From the NCBI RefSeq assembly GCF_000615285.1, contig NZ_BALU01000006.1, positions 1 through 64,000 of the forward strand: a stretch of 64,000 nt of DNA, in the 5' to 3' direction. Below, piece after piece: positions 9,374-18,478 of the stretch. Numbering within the stretch: position 1 is the stretch's first letter; every line of letters begins with the position of its first letter. Source of the DNA: Lactobacillus kitasatonis DSM 16761 = JCM 1039 (GTDB lineage: Bacteria > Bacillota > Bacilli > Lactobacillales > Lactobacillaceae). The position numbers and the translations under genes are program-made. Below the pieces are notes generated by a model. It was given only the letters and a program-made list of their open reading frames with translations, was not told the DNA's origin and did no database searches.

Positions 9374-9496
9374 ATGTTTAAAGTAATTCTATCTGTTATG
9401 TTAGTTTTAGGTCTCATGGCTATCAGTTCTGTTTTAATTACAGCTCCCACCCCAGTTAAAGTTAAAAAGACAAATAAGAATAATAGAAATAACTAA
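9374..9496 (+). CDS. Small membrane or secreted peptide, 40 aa
   Basis: ATG preceded by AAAGGAATGAGAG. It encodes one hydrophobic helix (residues 4-24, FKVILSVMLVLGLMAISSVL) followed by a proline-containing, strongly basic tail ending KKTNKNNRNN. It is divergent from the metal ATPase, and the space between them carries the FNR-like box. I do not recognise a family. The good ribosome site and clean membrane-plus-basic-tail design support a real gene. Confidence 0.5.
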   Translation: MFKVILSVMLVLGLMAISSVLITAPTPVKVKKTNKNNRNN

Positions 9497-9545
9497 AAAA
9501 TCAATTTTTATAAATAACTTGACATAATTATGATTATGCATAATA

Positions 9546-9584
9546 AAAACTCCAAGATTCTTAATTGAACCTCGGAGTTTTTTC
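9546..9584 (-). terminator. Hairpin terminator after oppA-like pseudogene
   Basis: Stem AACTCCgAGG / CTTGGAGTT (minus-strand reading) with a T-run, immediately downstream of the oppA-like remnant. Confidence 0.6.
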
Positions 9585-9586
9585 GT

Positions 9587-11211
9587 TTAGTCAAAATATG
9601 CTCTAGTATAGTCAACTTCACCAACTGAGTGCCATAATACTCCTCTTAAATTCTTTCTTACCAAATGACTCTCAGCCAAATTGTAAAGAGGCACCACAGC
9701 TGTATCTTTAGTCAACTGATTTTGTGCATTACGCATATTTTCCCGATAACGATCTGTTTGTTCTGCGCTTTTACTCTTAGCAGCCTTTACATATCTATCA
9801 TAATCGGTACTATTATATCTACCATGGTTTTGATAATTATTTGATTGTAAAGCAGCCATATCACCCATTAGGTCTGAGTAATCGGCCAGCCACAAATCAA
9901 ATACATATCAAAATTCCCCCCACATAACGTTGTCTTGAACATTCTTAGTAGAAACCGCATGAATTTCAACATTGGTATGCTTTAACTTAGTTTCAACTTG
10001 CGATTGCACAAACTGGGCAATATTCTTATTGATCGTTTGATCATCGGTGTAATAAGTTAAATCAGCCTTTTTTCTATCCTCTTCTTTTAGTCCTTCATCC
10101 CGTAATTTTTGTGCTTTAGCTATATTGTGTGTCTCTTCCGGCTTCATTTCTTTTGCAAAATCTACACCAGTACTTTGATCCTTAGCAAACGTTGGTGCCA
10201 CAAAAGTATCGGCTGGCGTAGAACCATCTGCTAAAACTTTACGTGCAAGTTGTTTTTTATCTAATACTAAATTTAATGCCTCGCGCATTTTTGCATTTGA
10301 GAAAACGCGATTCTTACGCATGGTTAGTTGTAAATAATATACTCCTGCTCGATGTAAATGTTTCAAGTTCTTATCATTCTGCATCCCTTGAGCGGTAGTT
10401 CCCGTAATCTGTGCATCCTCTAAATTACCCTGTTGGAACAATTGATGAGCAGTGTTAGCATCCTTAACCACCTGCATTTTGATCTGTTTCAAATGAATTG
10501 ACTTAGGATCATAGTACTTCTTGTTTCGATCCAAACTCCAAGACATATTACTACCGGTCCAACCGTCTGCTTTAAATGGACCATCATAGTACATTTTGCT
10601 CGAATCTGTCCCATATTTATTACCAAATTTCTTCAAAGCTGCTCTACTTTGAGGGAAAAACGTTGGCATAATCATCATTCTATTAAAATATAGCATCGGA
10701 TATTCCAAATCCACCTGCAAAGTGTGATCATTTAATGCTTTGACTCCCAATTTATCAACAGGCATTTTCTCAGCAGTGATTGCAGTGGCATTCTTTACAC
10801 CGGTAAATATATAAGCATAACCTGAACGCGAGTTAGGACTAACTGATCTATACCAAGAAGCTACAAAATCTTATGCAGTTACAGGATCTCCATTTGACCA
10901 CTTTGCTTTTTTCTCAAATTATACGTATAACGCTTACCATGGTTAGTTGGCTTCACTACGCTAGTAGCCAAAGCTGGAATTGGATCACCTTTATGATTAG
11001 CCCGGTATAAACCTTCCATAGTATTTTCTAAAACATCCTATTGATGAATATTTGCTTCATTGGAATGATCTAATGACATGATTTCTCCACCTTCCATTAG
11101 ATGGAGTGTTTGTTCTTGCTCGCCTTGTCCTGCAGCATTATGTCCACATGCCGTCAAAAATAAAGTCGATAAAGCAGCGGCATTTAACATTAATACCTTT
11201 TTTAAATTCAT
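9587..11211 (-). pseudogene. Oligopeptide-binding lipoprotein OppA-like, degraded
   Basis: Extracellular solute-binding protein of a peptide ABC transporter. The ATG at 11211 opens a lipoprotein signal with lipobox LTAC (MNLKKVLMLNAAALSTLFLTAC), then HLMEGGEIMSLDHSNEANIHQ runs into a TAG. Family segments GLYRANHKGDPIPALA, PVDKLGVKALNDHTLQ, the long 9908-10765 stretch and the 9587-9895 tail with PLYNLAESHLVRKNLRGV are in several frames or separated by stops. Total span fits one protein of about 540 residues. No permease or ATPase genes adjoin it. Confidence 0.88.
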
Positions 11212-11243
11212 TTTTCTCTTCTCTCCCCAAAATTCTTTTTACT

Positions 11244-11429
11244 TTAGTCGCTGTGCCTAATTTGCGGATCTAGTCCCGAATAATTTTTCAAACAGCATTT
11301 GTACTTGATACATTCTGTTTCTCCTTTCAAGAAAATGGTTGATCTATTACCATTTGGATCAGTAACAATAATTGTACGAGTTACGTCTCTATGTTCTTCA
11401 ACATTTCTCGGTAAAATCTTAATTCTTAA
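11244..11429 (-). pseudogene. Possible mucus-binding/adhesin repeat fragment
   Basis: An open stretch without a proper start encodes DVTRTIIVTDPNGNRSTI, which resembles the strand pattern of repeats in Lactobacillus mucus-binding surface proteins (RTI-x-VTDP-x-G-x-R-x-T). Only about 60 codons remain and both ends are anomalous. Identification is tentative. Confidence 0.3.
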
Positions 11430-11502
11430 GCCGTAATATTATGTTGCGCTGAGCATCTGTGCACAAGCGGACATATGCTTAATTTGGCTTGGTGCTACCA
11501 GT

Positions 11503-12090
11503 TTGCACAACTTCAAGTTAAGTTCAAACGGTGGTACTGCTTTAGCACAAATTTCTCATCATTATTTAGGTACTGCTGGGGATGCATTAATTGCTGCTTT
11601 AACCACAATCACTTGTATCACCACAGCAATGGGATTAGTTGTTGCCTTTGCCCAAAACTTCCATAAACGTTTTCCTAAGATTCCTTACAAGACTTTCTTA
11701 GCCATCAATTGTCTTCTTTCATTCATCATTGCCAACATGGGATTAGACATGATCATTAGCTGGTCTACCCCAGTTCTTATGCTTCTTTATCCTTTGGCAA
11801 TTTCATTAGTTATTTTAGGCATCCTTTCACCATTATTTAAAAACGACCCAGTTGTTCACAAGATAAATAATGCTTTAGCCTTGATTCCTGCTTTATTCGA
11901 TATGATTAACGCTTTACCTGATGCATTACGTTCAACCTCTATCATCCAAACTATTCTTTCATATGCTGAACGTTACTTACCTATGTTCAATCTAGGCTTC
12001 AGTTGGTTAACTTTCAGCTTAGCCGGTTTAATTATCGGTTTAATCATTTATTTTGCTAGAGGAACAAGTTACGCTACAATTGAAGACTAA
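11503..12090 (+). pseudogene. brnQ: Branched-chain amino acid permease BrnQ, C-terminal fragment
   Basis: Encodes the last 190 or so residues of a LIVCS-family sodium/branched-chain amino acid symporter: NGGTALAQISHHYLG, AALTTITCITTAMGLV, and the final helices ending IIYFARGTSYATIED. Intact BrnQ is about 450 residues; the first 250 are absent. Sequence upstream (11430-11500) does not read as BrnQ, so a deletion joined unrelated DNA to the surviving part. A strong terminator follows. Confidence 0.85.
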
Positions 12091-12093
12091 AAT

Positions 12094-12124
12094 AAAAATG
12101 AGTCACATAATGTGACTCATTTTT
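12094..12124 (+). terminator. Hairpin terminator after brnQ remnant
   Basis: Near-perfect palindrome AAAAATGAGTCACA / TGTGACTCATTTTT directly after the brnQ stop codon. Confidence 0.85.
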
Positions 12125-12125
12125 G

Positions 12126-12184
12126 GCTAGGCATTAGACTTGACTCTATCTATATTTTACAAAATATAAATACCTTTGCCTAGC
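12126..12184. repeat. Nested inverted repeat
   Basis: Outer arms GCTAGGCA (12126-12133) and TGCCTAGC (12177-12184) enclose an inner perfect repeat TATATTTT-ac-AAAATATA (12151-12168). It begins right after the brnQ terminator and ends 6 bases before the stop of the ABM-domain gene. It could be a minus-strand terminator, a structured RNA or a tiny mobile-element relic. Confidence 0.45.
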
Positions 12185-12190
12185 ATTATT

Positions 12191-12853
12191 TTAAGGATGA
12201 TATAAAATTTCACCTTGGCTGGCAACTACATCAGGTGTAAATTTGTGCAGGCCTTTACTTTCAACACAGTATTTTGTTTCTTTAAGATAATTTTTGAAGT
12301 ATGTAGTTTCAGTATGCTTTTGGTAAGCTCCCTCGTTCTTATATATTTCTAGTGAAAGCCATTCATTTGGTTGATCAACCACTGTACCAGCAATCATTGT
12401 TAGAATATCAGCTTCCTGCTTAATTGCTGCTTCCATTTCTTTAAGTACACCATGAGCAAATTCATCACCTTTATCAAAGCCAACGCCGATTTCTGTTAAA
12501 TAAGCTACATAGCCTTCTGGTTCTGCGACAGCCAATTTTTCCTTACTTGTAGCGATAAATTCTGGCTGCAATTCAACCATCACACGATTAGTCAAAATTT
12601 CTTTTGCTGTTTTGGTAAAATTCTTAAATTGTGGTGAATTTGCATGAATGTTATATTGATCCAAATCCTTATAGCATTCAAAAACATAATTCGTACCTTC
12701 ATCCTCATGACCAGTTTGCATAAACAAAGTTCCTGGTTCATTTTTAATTGAGGCGAGCATATTATCTATGTCAGCTTGAACATATCTTTGATGATCTTTA
12801 GAGTCTGTCTCTAATTTATATAGGCGTAAAATAGGTGCTTCTTTTAATCTCAT
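12191..12853 (-). CDS. Double ABM-domain protein (putative quinol monooxygenase)
   Basis: 220-residue protein built of two ferredoxin-like ABM (antibiotic biosynthesis monooxygenase) repeats, about residues 6-100 and 112-205. Each has the characteristic pattern NEPGTLFMQTGHEDE...FECYKDLDQYNIHANSPQF or, in the second copy, SLEIYKNEGAYQKHTETTYF. ABM proteins act on small aromatic or quinone compounds, or bind haem; which applies here is unknown. Monocistronic, with its own upstream gap of about 100 bases. Confidence 0.75.
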   Translation of the reverse strand: MRLKEAPILRLYKLETDSKDHQRYVQADIDNMLASIKNEPGTLFMQTGHEDEGTNYVFECYKDLDQYNIHANSPQFKNFTKTAKEILTNRVMVELQPEFIATSKEKLAVAEPEGYVAYLTEIGVGFDKGDEFAHGVLKEMEAAIKQEADILTMIAGTVVDQPNEWLSLEIYKNEGAYQKHTETTYFKNYLKETKYCVESKGLHKFTPDVVASQGEILYHP

Positions 12854-12954
12854 TGCTTTTCCTCACTTATTTGTATTTTTATGAAATATGATAAATGACA
12901 GAGAAATTTTAGTCAAAAAAATAAGTGTTCAATTTATATGAACACTTATCATCA

Positions 12955-13494
12955 TTACATTGTGTAATTTACTTTTTCGAACTTGTAGTCCTTCATTTGC
13001 TTAGCAAGCTTCTTACTTCTGTAATAATTACCGCCATCGTATCTACTTGTGTATACCAAAATGTTATGTTTTTGACCATTAATTGTTTGTGGCGTTACTC
13101 TATAAAGACTCCATTTTTCGAAAGTGACCCATGGATCAATCTCATAGAAAGTGTCATTCTTCATTGTGGTTGTCTTACCTGACATCCAATTCTTAGTAAC
13201 TTGGTCAAACTTCTTTTGATTCTTGATTTTGCCGTTAAAGTAATCACTGATCACGTTCTTATCTTGCGTATAAATGAGCTTGCCATTTACAGTGTGAGCA
13301 CCGAAAGTAATCTTTTGACCATCGTGTGCATCCCGATCATATGAATACCATGTTCCTTGCATCTTCTTAGGTACAGTGACTACAGCGCCATTGCCATAAG
13401 TTGAAGCTTTTACAGGTTCAACTTGCGTAGCCAATCTGGTAAGACCTAAAACAAGTACCATTGAGGTTAAAGGGAATATATTTTTTCTAAGCAT
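12955..13494 (-). CDS. Secreted protein of unknown function
   Basis: 179 residues from the ATG at 13494, which has GGAG 7 bases upstream (a slightly longer frame exists). Signal peptide MLRKNIFPLTSMVLVLGLTR, then a likely cleavage after VKA, about residue 30. The mature part is rich in Lys and aromatic residues (VPKKMQGTWYSYDR, FHTVNGK-like strands, VYTSRYDGGNYYRSK) and reads as a beta-rich extracellular domain seen in acidophilus-group secreted proteins. No enzyme motif is visible. Confidence 0.6.
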   Translation of the reverse strand: MLRKNIFPLTSMVLVLGLTRLATQVEPVKASTYGNGAVVTVPKKMQGTWYSYDRDAHDGQKITFGAHTVNGKLIYTQDKNVISDYFNGKIKNQKKFDQVTKNWMSGKTTTMKNDTFYEIDPWVTFEKWSLYRVTPQTINGQKHNILVYTSRYDGGNYYRSKKLAKQMKDYKFEKVNYTM

Positions 13495-13591
13495 AAAAAT
13501 CATCTCCAGAATAGTTTGCATCCGCTTTCATACTTAATTTTACAGTACTTGGCTATACAAAAACAAGTGGTAACCATGCCACTTGCTGAAA

Positions 13592-14197
13592 TTAATATTC
13601 TTTTTGCAAAATATCGCTAAATTGTTTAGCCGCTGGATCTGCATTAGCATAAAATGCCACAATCGTTTGACGCATTGGCTTACCATTATCAGTTAAAAAA
13701 AGTTTTTGCAATGAATCATTTTTAATTAAATTAGCAGCAATCTCATTAATTAAAAAGTAGCCAGATCCAGATGCCACAAGTAGCGCAGCTTCTTCAACTG
13801 AATTAGATGCAATAAAAGGACTGTTAACTTGATAAAGATCCTTCAGCAAATGCAATTCAGCCACTTCTTCTTCAGGCTTAGCTACAATAAAGCAAGTCAT
13901 ATCTGATAAATCTAGCTTATCGACCATTTGAATTCCGTTTTGATAGCTGCCTTTAGGCAAAACAGCCATTACACCGACTTGAGCCAGATTTTCTTTTTCA
14001 AAATCTTTCTTTTCGTCACGCTCATCTGCAATGACTAAGTCAGCTTCACCATCTGCTAGCTTTTCAAAAGCATCATCATACCCTGTGCCAATTAACTTAA
14101 CTTCAACATCAGAATTTTTTTGTTCAAACTTAGCCTTAGCTTGATCTAATTCCTTGCGCCCTAACTGGTTAAAATATGCAATATTCAATTGCTTCAT
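13592..14197 (-). CDS. LysR-type substrate-binding domain without HTH
   Basis: 201 residues from MKQLNIAYFNQLG. The whole protein resembles the type-2 periplasmic-binding-like effector domain of LysR regulators (LIGTGYDDAFEKLADGEADLVIAD; MAVLPKGSY; VASGSGYFLINE), but no N-terminal helix-turn-helix precedes it. It may be a stand-alone ligand-binding protein or an old truncation; it has a normal start and no internal stop. It starts 1 base after the stop of a small membrane protein and probably shares its transcript. Confidence 0.6.
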   Translation of the reverse strand: MKQLNIAYFNQLGRKELDQAKAKFEQKNSDVEVKLIGTGYDDAFEKLADGEADLVIADERDEKKDFEKENLAQVGVMAVLPKGSYQNGIQMVDKLDLSDMTCFIVAKPEEEVAELHLLKDLYQVNSPFIASNSVEEAALLVASGSGYFLINEIAANLIKNDSLQKLFLTDNGKPMRQTIVAFYANADPAAKQFSDILQKEY

Positions 14198-14198
14198 A

Positions 14199-14360
14199 CT
14201 AATCCTCACCTAAAGGTGCACAACCCTCGTCTGCTAGTTTCTTTTTATCTCTTCTAATTTGGTATTTATTAAGCATAATCATTAAAGAGATCACTACATT
14301 AATACCACTGACAATAATACCTAAAAACTTTAATAAGTTGATTTTCTTTTGTCTACTCAT
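14199..14360 (-). CDS. Small membrane protein, 53 aa
   Basis: MSRQKKINLLKFLGIIVSGI opens a single hydrophobic helix (about 9-32) followed by the basic segment KYQIRRDKKK and an acidic end, PLGED. The ATG at 14360 follows AGAAGG. It overlaps no neighbour badly: the Eis-like gene ends at 14377 and the LysR-like domain starts at 14197. Family not recognised. Confidence 0.5.
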   Translation of the reverse strand: MSRQKKINLLKFLGIIVSGINVVISLMIMLNKYQIRRDKKKLADEGCAPLGED

Positions 14361-14376
14361 TTTAAATACCTTCTTA

Positions 14377-15543
14377 CTAGAAATAATCGTAGAAAGATAC
14401 ATCGCCTTTTTTAAATTCGAGCTTTTTAATTCGGTAATCTGTAATTAACCCTAGTTTAACAGCATCCCTCATACTTATTCTACCTAAAAGAACTTGCGTC
14501 CAAGCAGTAATTGGACCAGAAAAATCAACCAAACCATCTTCGATTTGCTTGCAAGAAACTTTGCCATCTTTATTGGTCATTTGCCAGACACCAATATTCC
14601 ATGGACAATGATCATCACTAATTACTTCAAGGTTGAATGTTCCTTCTTGAAGTGGCTTCATATAAGTAATCATTTTGGCAAAATTAACAATTCTACTCAT
14701 CATGTATGGATGAAGACTAATTTTTAATTGATTTTGTTCTGGGAAGAGTTCGCCAATTAATGAATGCTCTGGCAAAGTCATGCGAAATTCCTTGATTGCA
14801 CCGGCATGAGAACCCATAAATCCTAATAGAGCAACTAAACCTTTGGCAGTAATTGAGTATAATTCATCGGCTAAGAAAACATCACCTTGAATGCGATAAA
14901 TCAAATAGCTGATTGGGCGACCATTGCTATCGATATAAACAGCTATATTACGATTGTGATAATACGTATCCATTCTGTTCCACCACCAGGCTTCACGAAT
15001 TACCGTATTACGTTCATCATCCGTATGAAGTTGTCTTTCATAGAGCTGAATTACTCCGTTTTGAACCATCAAGTCATCCCATTTTCCGCGAATAACATGA
15101 CCCGTACGTGGTAGTTTGAATGTTCTCAAGGCACCACCAGAAAAACGATATTCTTTTTGATAAATGCTGTTACTAAAGCCATAATGACGATAAAAACTCT
15201 CTGAAAATGGAGCTAAATTAGTAAAAGGAATTCCTTCATCATGTAAATCATTCAAAATCTCTTTCATCAATTTAGAAATATGGCCTTGACCTCGATATTC
15301 TGGATACGAAGCAACATAACCAATTCCAGCCATTGGTACATGGTGACCAAATACTTCACTCTTAAACTTGTTCACCATAATGTAGCTAGTTAATTTATCA
15401 TCATTAAAAAAACCATAGCCATTACTATGATCATAACGAGACATGAAATTATTATCATGAAGCAGATCATTATTTTTTCCAAAAGCATATTTAATTAATG
15501 AAGCTATTTGCTTTAAATTTTCTTGATTCTTTTTTAATTTCAT
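14377..15543 (-). CDS. Eis-like GNAT N-acetyltransferase
   Basis: 388 residues. The N-terminal GNAT domain carries the acetyl-CoA loop PEYRGQGHISKLMKEIL (about 85-100) and FYRHYGFSNS. A second GNAT-like half and a C-terminal SCP2-like domain follow, the layout of the Eis family (acetylation of amines, including aminoglycosides in some members). The natural substrate here is unknown. The start at 15543 is preferred over one 6 codons upstream because AGGGAAAAT lies just before it. Confidence 0.85.
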   Translation of the reverse strand: MKLKKNQENLKQIASLIKYAFGKNNDLLHDNNFMSRYDHSNGYGFFNDDKLTSYIMVNKFKSEVFGHHVPMAGIGYVASYPEYRGQGHISKLMKEILNDLHDEGIPFTNLAPFSESFYRHYGFSNSIYQKEYRFSGGALRTFKLPRTGHVIRGKWDDLMVQNGVIQLYERQLHTDDERNTVIREAWWWNRMDTYYHNRNIAVYIDSNGRPISYLIYRIQGDVFLADELYSITAKGLVALLGFMGSHAGAIKEFRMTLPEHSLIGELFPEQNQLKISLHPYMMSRIVNFAKMITYMKPLQEGTFNLEVISDDHCPWNIGVWQMTNKDGKVSCKQIEDGLVDFSGPITAWTQVLLGRISMRDAVKLGLITDYRIKKLEFKKGDVSFYDYF

Positions 15544-15642
15544 ATTTTCCCTATAAAACATATATATCTATAATTCTTTCTATCATTTATTTTAAATCAT
15601 TTTTATCCATTTTATTCAAATTAAAGCAATTTTTTCACAAAC

Positions 15643-15680
15643 AAAAAGATTGACTATCAAATTAATAGCCAATCTTCTTT
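15643..15680 (-). terminator. Hairpin terminator
   Basis: AAGATTGGCTAT / ATAGTCAATCTT stem followed on the minus strand by TTTTTG, directly after the cysteine desulfurase stop. Confidence 0.7.
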
Positions 15681-16832
15681 TTACTTATTTAAACGCTTAA
15701 TAATTTTAGTTAAAGTATCAACTACTGATCTTACCTCTTCAATAGTATTTTCAATGCTAAAGCTAAATCTTAAAGATTCCCATACTCGTGGACTATCCTT
15801 GCCATACATAGCTATTAACACATGTGAAGGATCGAGCGATCCAGCAGTACATGCAGATCCTGCTGCTCCTACTACTCCAGCTAAGTCCAAATTTGTTACC
15901 AAAACATCGTTGCGGATTCCCTTGAACCAAATACTAATTACTTGAGGAGCCATTTGATCTTCGATATTACCATTTACTTCAATATCAATACCATTCTTTT
16001 TAAGTCCGCCGACCAAAGTATGTTTAAAGTTAAAGTAGCGTTCCTCATTTGCTAAAATTGCCTTATTAGAGTGAATTTCAACAGCTTTGGCAAAGCCCGC
16101 AATTGCTGGAACATTTTCTGTCCCTGGACGTCGCTTTAATTCTTGATCTCCACCCAGCATAAATGGTGGCAAATCAATTCCATCACGTTCATACAGAAAT
16201 CCAATTAGCTTAGGACCATTTAATTTATGAGCTGAAGTTGATAAAAGATCGATCTTCATATCTTTGACATCAATTGGAACTTCACCATAAGCCTGAACTG
16301 CATCAGTATGGAACCATGCATTGGTTGGAGCTACAATTTCACCAATTTCTTTGATTGGAGCTAGGCTTCCTACTTCGTTGTTAACCATCATAATAGTTAC
16401 CAAAATGGTATCTGGACGAATTGCATTTCTTAAATCATCCAAATTAATTTGTCCGTTTTCATCGACGTCCAAATAAGTTACCTCAAAGCCCATTTTTTCA
16501 AGACGAGCAAGTGGACGTAAGACTGCTTCATGTTCAAATTTAGTAGAAATAATATGCTTACCTTCATTTTGACGAGCTAAGGCTGTTTGAATAATGGCAG
16601 TGTTGTCACTCTCAGTACCACCACTAGTAAAAATGATTTCCTTATCATCTGCATTGATTGACTGAGCTATGACGTGACGACTGTTTTCTAAGACGCGTTT
16701 GGCCTCGCGACCATAGTAGTTGGTTGCTGAAGCATTACCGAATACATTGGTCATTGCATCAGTCATAGTCTTAATAACCTCAGGTGCCATTGGACTGGTA
16801 CCAGCATTATCCATGTAAATTTTGTTATTCAT
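15681..16832 (-). CDS. Cysteine desulfurase, NifS/IscS type
   Basis: PLP enzyme that takes sulfur from cysteine for Fe-S clusters or tRNA thiolation. 383 residues. Motifs in order: YMDNAGTSPM, FTSGGTESDNTAI for cofactor binding, WFHTDAVQAYGEVP, the Schiff-base lysine in STSAHKLNGPK, and the active-site cysteine loop GSACTAGSLDPSHVL. The start MNNKIYMDNAG at 16832 matches the family and follows GAAAAG. No thiI or mnmA adjoins it here, so the acceptor cannot be read from context. Confidence 0.92.
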   Translation of the reverse strand: MNNKIYMDNAGTSPMAPEVIKTMTDAMTNVFGNASATNYYGREAKRVLENSRHVIAQSINADDKEIIFTSGGTESDNTAIIQTALARQNEGKHIISTKFEHEAVLRPLARLEKMGFEVTYLDVDENGQINLDDLRNAIRPDTILVTIMMVNNEVGSLAPIKEIGEIVAPTNAWFHTDAVQAYGEVPIDVKDMKIDLLSTSAHKLNGPKLIGFLYERDGIDLPPFMLGGDQELKRRPGTENVPAIAGFAKAVEIHSNKAILANEERYFNFKHTLVGGLKKNGIDIEVNGNIEDQMAPQVISIWFKGIRNDVLVTNLDLAGVVGAAGSACTAGSLDPSHVLIAMYGKDSPRVWESLRFSFSIENTIEEVRSVVDTLTKIIKRLNK

Positions 16833-16906
16833 CTTTTCACTTCTCACTTAAACCTTATTTCATAGATATTGATAGTATATTACTAAAAGTAAGTGAGCTC
16901 AAATAA

Positions 16907-16940
16907 AAATAATCACTCATCTGCTGTTGAGTGATTATTT
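16907..16940 (-). terminator. Hairpin terminator after citX
   Basis: Perfect 13-base stem AAATAATCACTCA / TGAGTGATTATTT with a T-rich tail on the minus strand; ends the arc-citX transcript. Confidence 0.8.
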
Positions 16941-16943
16941 GAT

Positions 16944-17480
16944 TTATTTTACGTTTTTTGTATATAGCTTAGAAATATAATTTTGCATTTCTACAACAGA
17001 ATGTCTTCTGGAGCGAGCACATTCTTTTGCTGGACGATTGCAAATAAAACATTTACGTGGTTGCTTTCCTAAATCTCTTCGAGAAATAGCCGCGTTTTTA
17101 TCTTTGACTAAAACATCTGCATCAAATAAGCGACCAAGTTCTGTTTGATCTTCAAAATCGATCGTCGTTTTCTTTACTGTTTTAATTGGTAAATCTAAAA
17201 TATAGAAATTCTCGCATCCCGTATCTTCATCCAAAGATACGACCAATTTATAAGAATAACCTAGTTTATCCCAGCTATTTTCTAATTCTTTAATACCATA
17301 ATTAAACAGTTTTTCTAAGTAGCGATTGTTCTTAATTGGGCCTGGAATATTCAGATTAACATCAACCAATGTCTGATCAGGATATTTTTCAAAAATCTTT
17401 TGCTGCAAAACTACACGTTTATCTTTAGCTTTAAGAACCTGAGCTATATTCTGCTCTTTTCCCTCATTAAAAATATTCAT
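16944..17480 (-). CDS. citX: CitX-like citrate lyase prosthetic-group transferase
   Basis: Apo-citrate lyase phosphoribosyl-dephospho-CoA transferase attaches the prosthetic group to the acyl carrier subunit of citrate lyase. The 178-residue protein has NLNIPGPIKNNR, the catalytic-type segment GRLFDADVL, and the C-terminal SRRDLGKQPRKCFIC...CARSRRHS. It appears intact. No citC, citD, citE, citF or citG lies in the window. It starts 14 bases after the arcC remnant, on the same strand, with GCGGTGAT as ribosome site, so it is transcribed as the last gene of the decayed arginine deiminase operon. Confidence 0.85.
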   Translation of the reverse strand: MNIFNEGKEQNIAQVLKAKDKRVVLQQKIFEKYPDQTLVDVNLNIPGPIKNNRYLEKLFNYGIKELENSWDKLGYSYKLVVSLDEDTGCENFYILDLPIKTVKKTTIDFEDQTELGRLFDADVLVKDKNAAISRRDLGKQPRKCFICNRPAKECARSRRHSVVEMQNYISKLYTKNVK

Positions 17481-17493
17481 TTTATCACCGCAA

Positions 17494-17864
17494 TTAATTA
17501 TAAACGATCGTTCCTACTCCGTCGTTTAATTTAGCAGCATTTTTTAAAGAGGTGATAATTGTAGAATTGCCTGTCTTTTCCGTAAATTCAATTGCAGCTT
17601 CGATTTTCGGCTTCATGCTTCCTTCGACAAAATGACCTTCATTTAGATATTGCTTTAACTGATCAACTGTAACTTTAACAATAGTTTGTTGATCTTCTTT
17701 TCGATAATTCAAGTAAGCATTATCAACAGTTGTTAAAATAACCAACTCATCGGCATTAATATCTTCCGCCATTTTGACAGCGCTAAAGTCTTTATCTATT
17801 CAGCCACACCTTTCAAGCAACCATGATCAACAATAACCGGAATGCCACCACCTACAGCAATTGC
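17494..17864 (-). pseudogene. arcC: Carbamate kinase, C-terminal remnant
   Basis: Carbamate kinase makes ATP from carbamoyl phosphate, the last step of the arginine deiminase pathway. From 17864 the sequence reads [11 protein letters not shown], the kinase core, in frame with the truncated arcB upstream. It hits a TAG after GVAE at about 17796. It then resumes one frame over as DKDFSAVKMAEDINADELVI, followed by the C-terminus ending TIVYN at 17494. Roughly the first 60% of ArcC is gone, along with the end of ArcB. Confidence 0.88.
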
Positions 17865-18467
17865 CTGAACGTCTGGGTGAGTGAACAAAGGCTTAGGTGT
17901 AACAATATGAATGTTAACGCCTAACATGCTACCAGCAACTAATAAGCTGTCTGCAACGTTGTCACGACCATCACCACCATAAGCCAAGGTAATGCCCCTT
18001 AAATGACCAAACTTTTCTTTAATAGTCATAAAGTCAGCGAGCATTTGCGTTGGGTGCCACTTATCAGTTAAGCCATTCCAAACTGGGACACCAGAATATT
18101 TAGCTAAATCTTCAACATCTTTCTGAGCAAAACCACGGTATTCAATACCATCAAACATACTGCCTAAAACTTTGGCAGTGTCTTTAATACTCTCCTTTTT
18201 ACCTAAGTGGATCTCACCTGCACCCATATATTCTGGGTTAGTACCTAAATCATTGCAGGCAACGACAAAGGCTGAACGAGTTCTAGTTGATGATTTTTTG
18301 AATAAAAGCGCAATATTCTTACCTTTTAAATATTCATGTGGAATATGCTCTTTCTTTAATTCCTTTAAGTGAAGTGCAAAATCAATTAAATAGTCAATCT
18401 CTGCAGGAGTATAATCCTTACAATCTAAAAAGCTTCTACCTTGAAACACATTTTGTAAGTATTTCAT
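17865..18467 (-). pseudogene. arcB: Ornithine carbamoyltransferase, 3'-truncated by deletion
   Basis: Catabolic ornithine carbamoyltransferase splits citrulline. About the first 200 of 335 residues survive: [18 protein letters not shown], carbamoyl phosphate loop [11 protein letters not shown], and [15 protein letters not shown]. After [15 protein letters not shown] the frame runs straight into carbamate kinase sequence, so one deletion removed the ornithine-binding C-terminus, the intergenic region and the front of arcC. The chimaeric frame ends at 17796. Neither activity should remain. Confidence 0.88.
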
Positions 18468-18478
18468 TTTTTGGCCTC

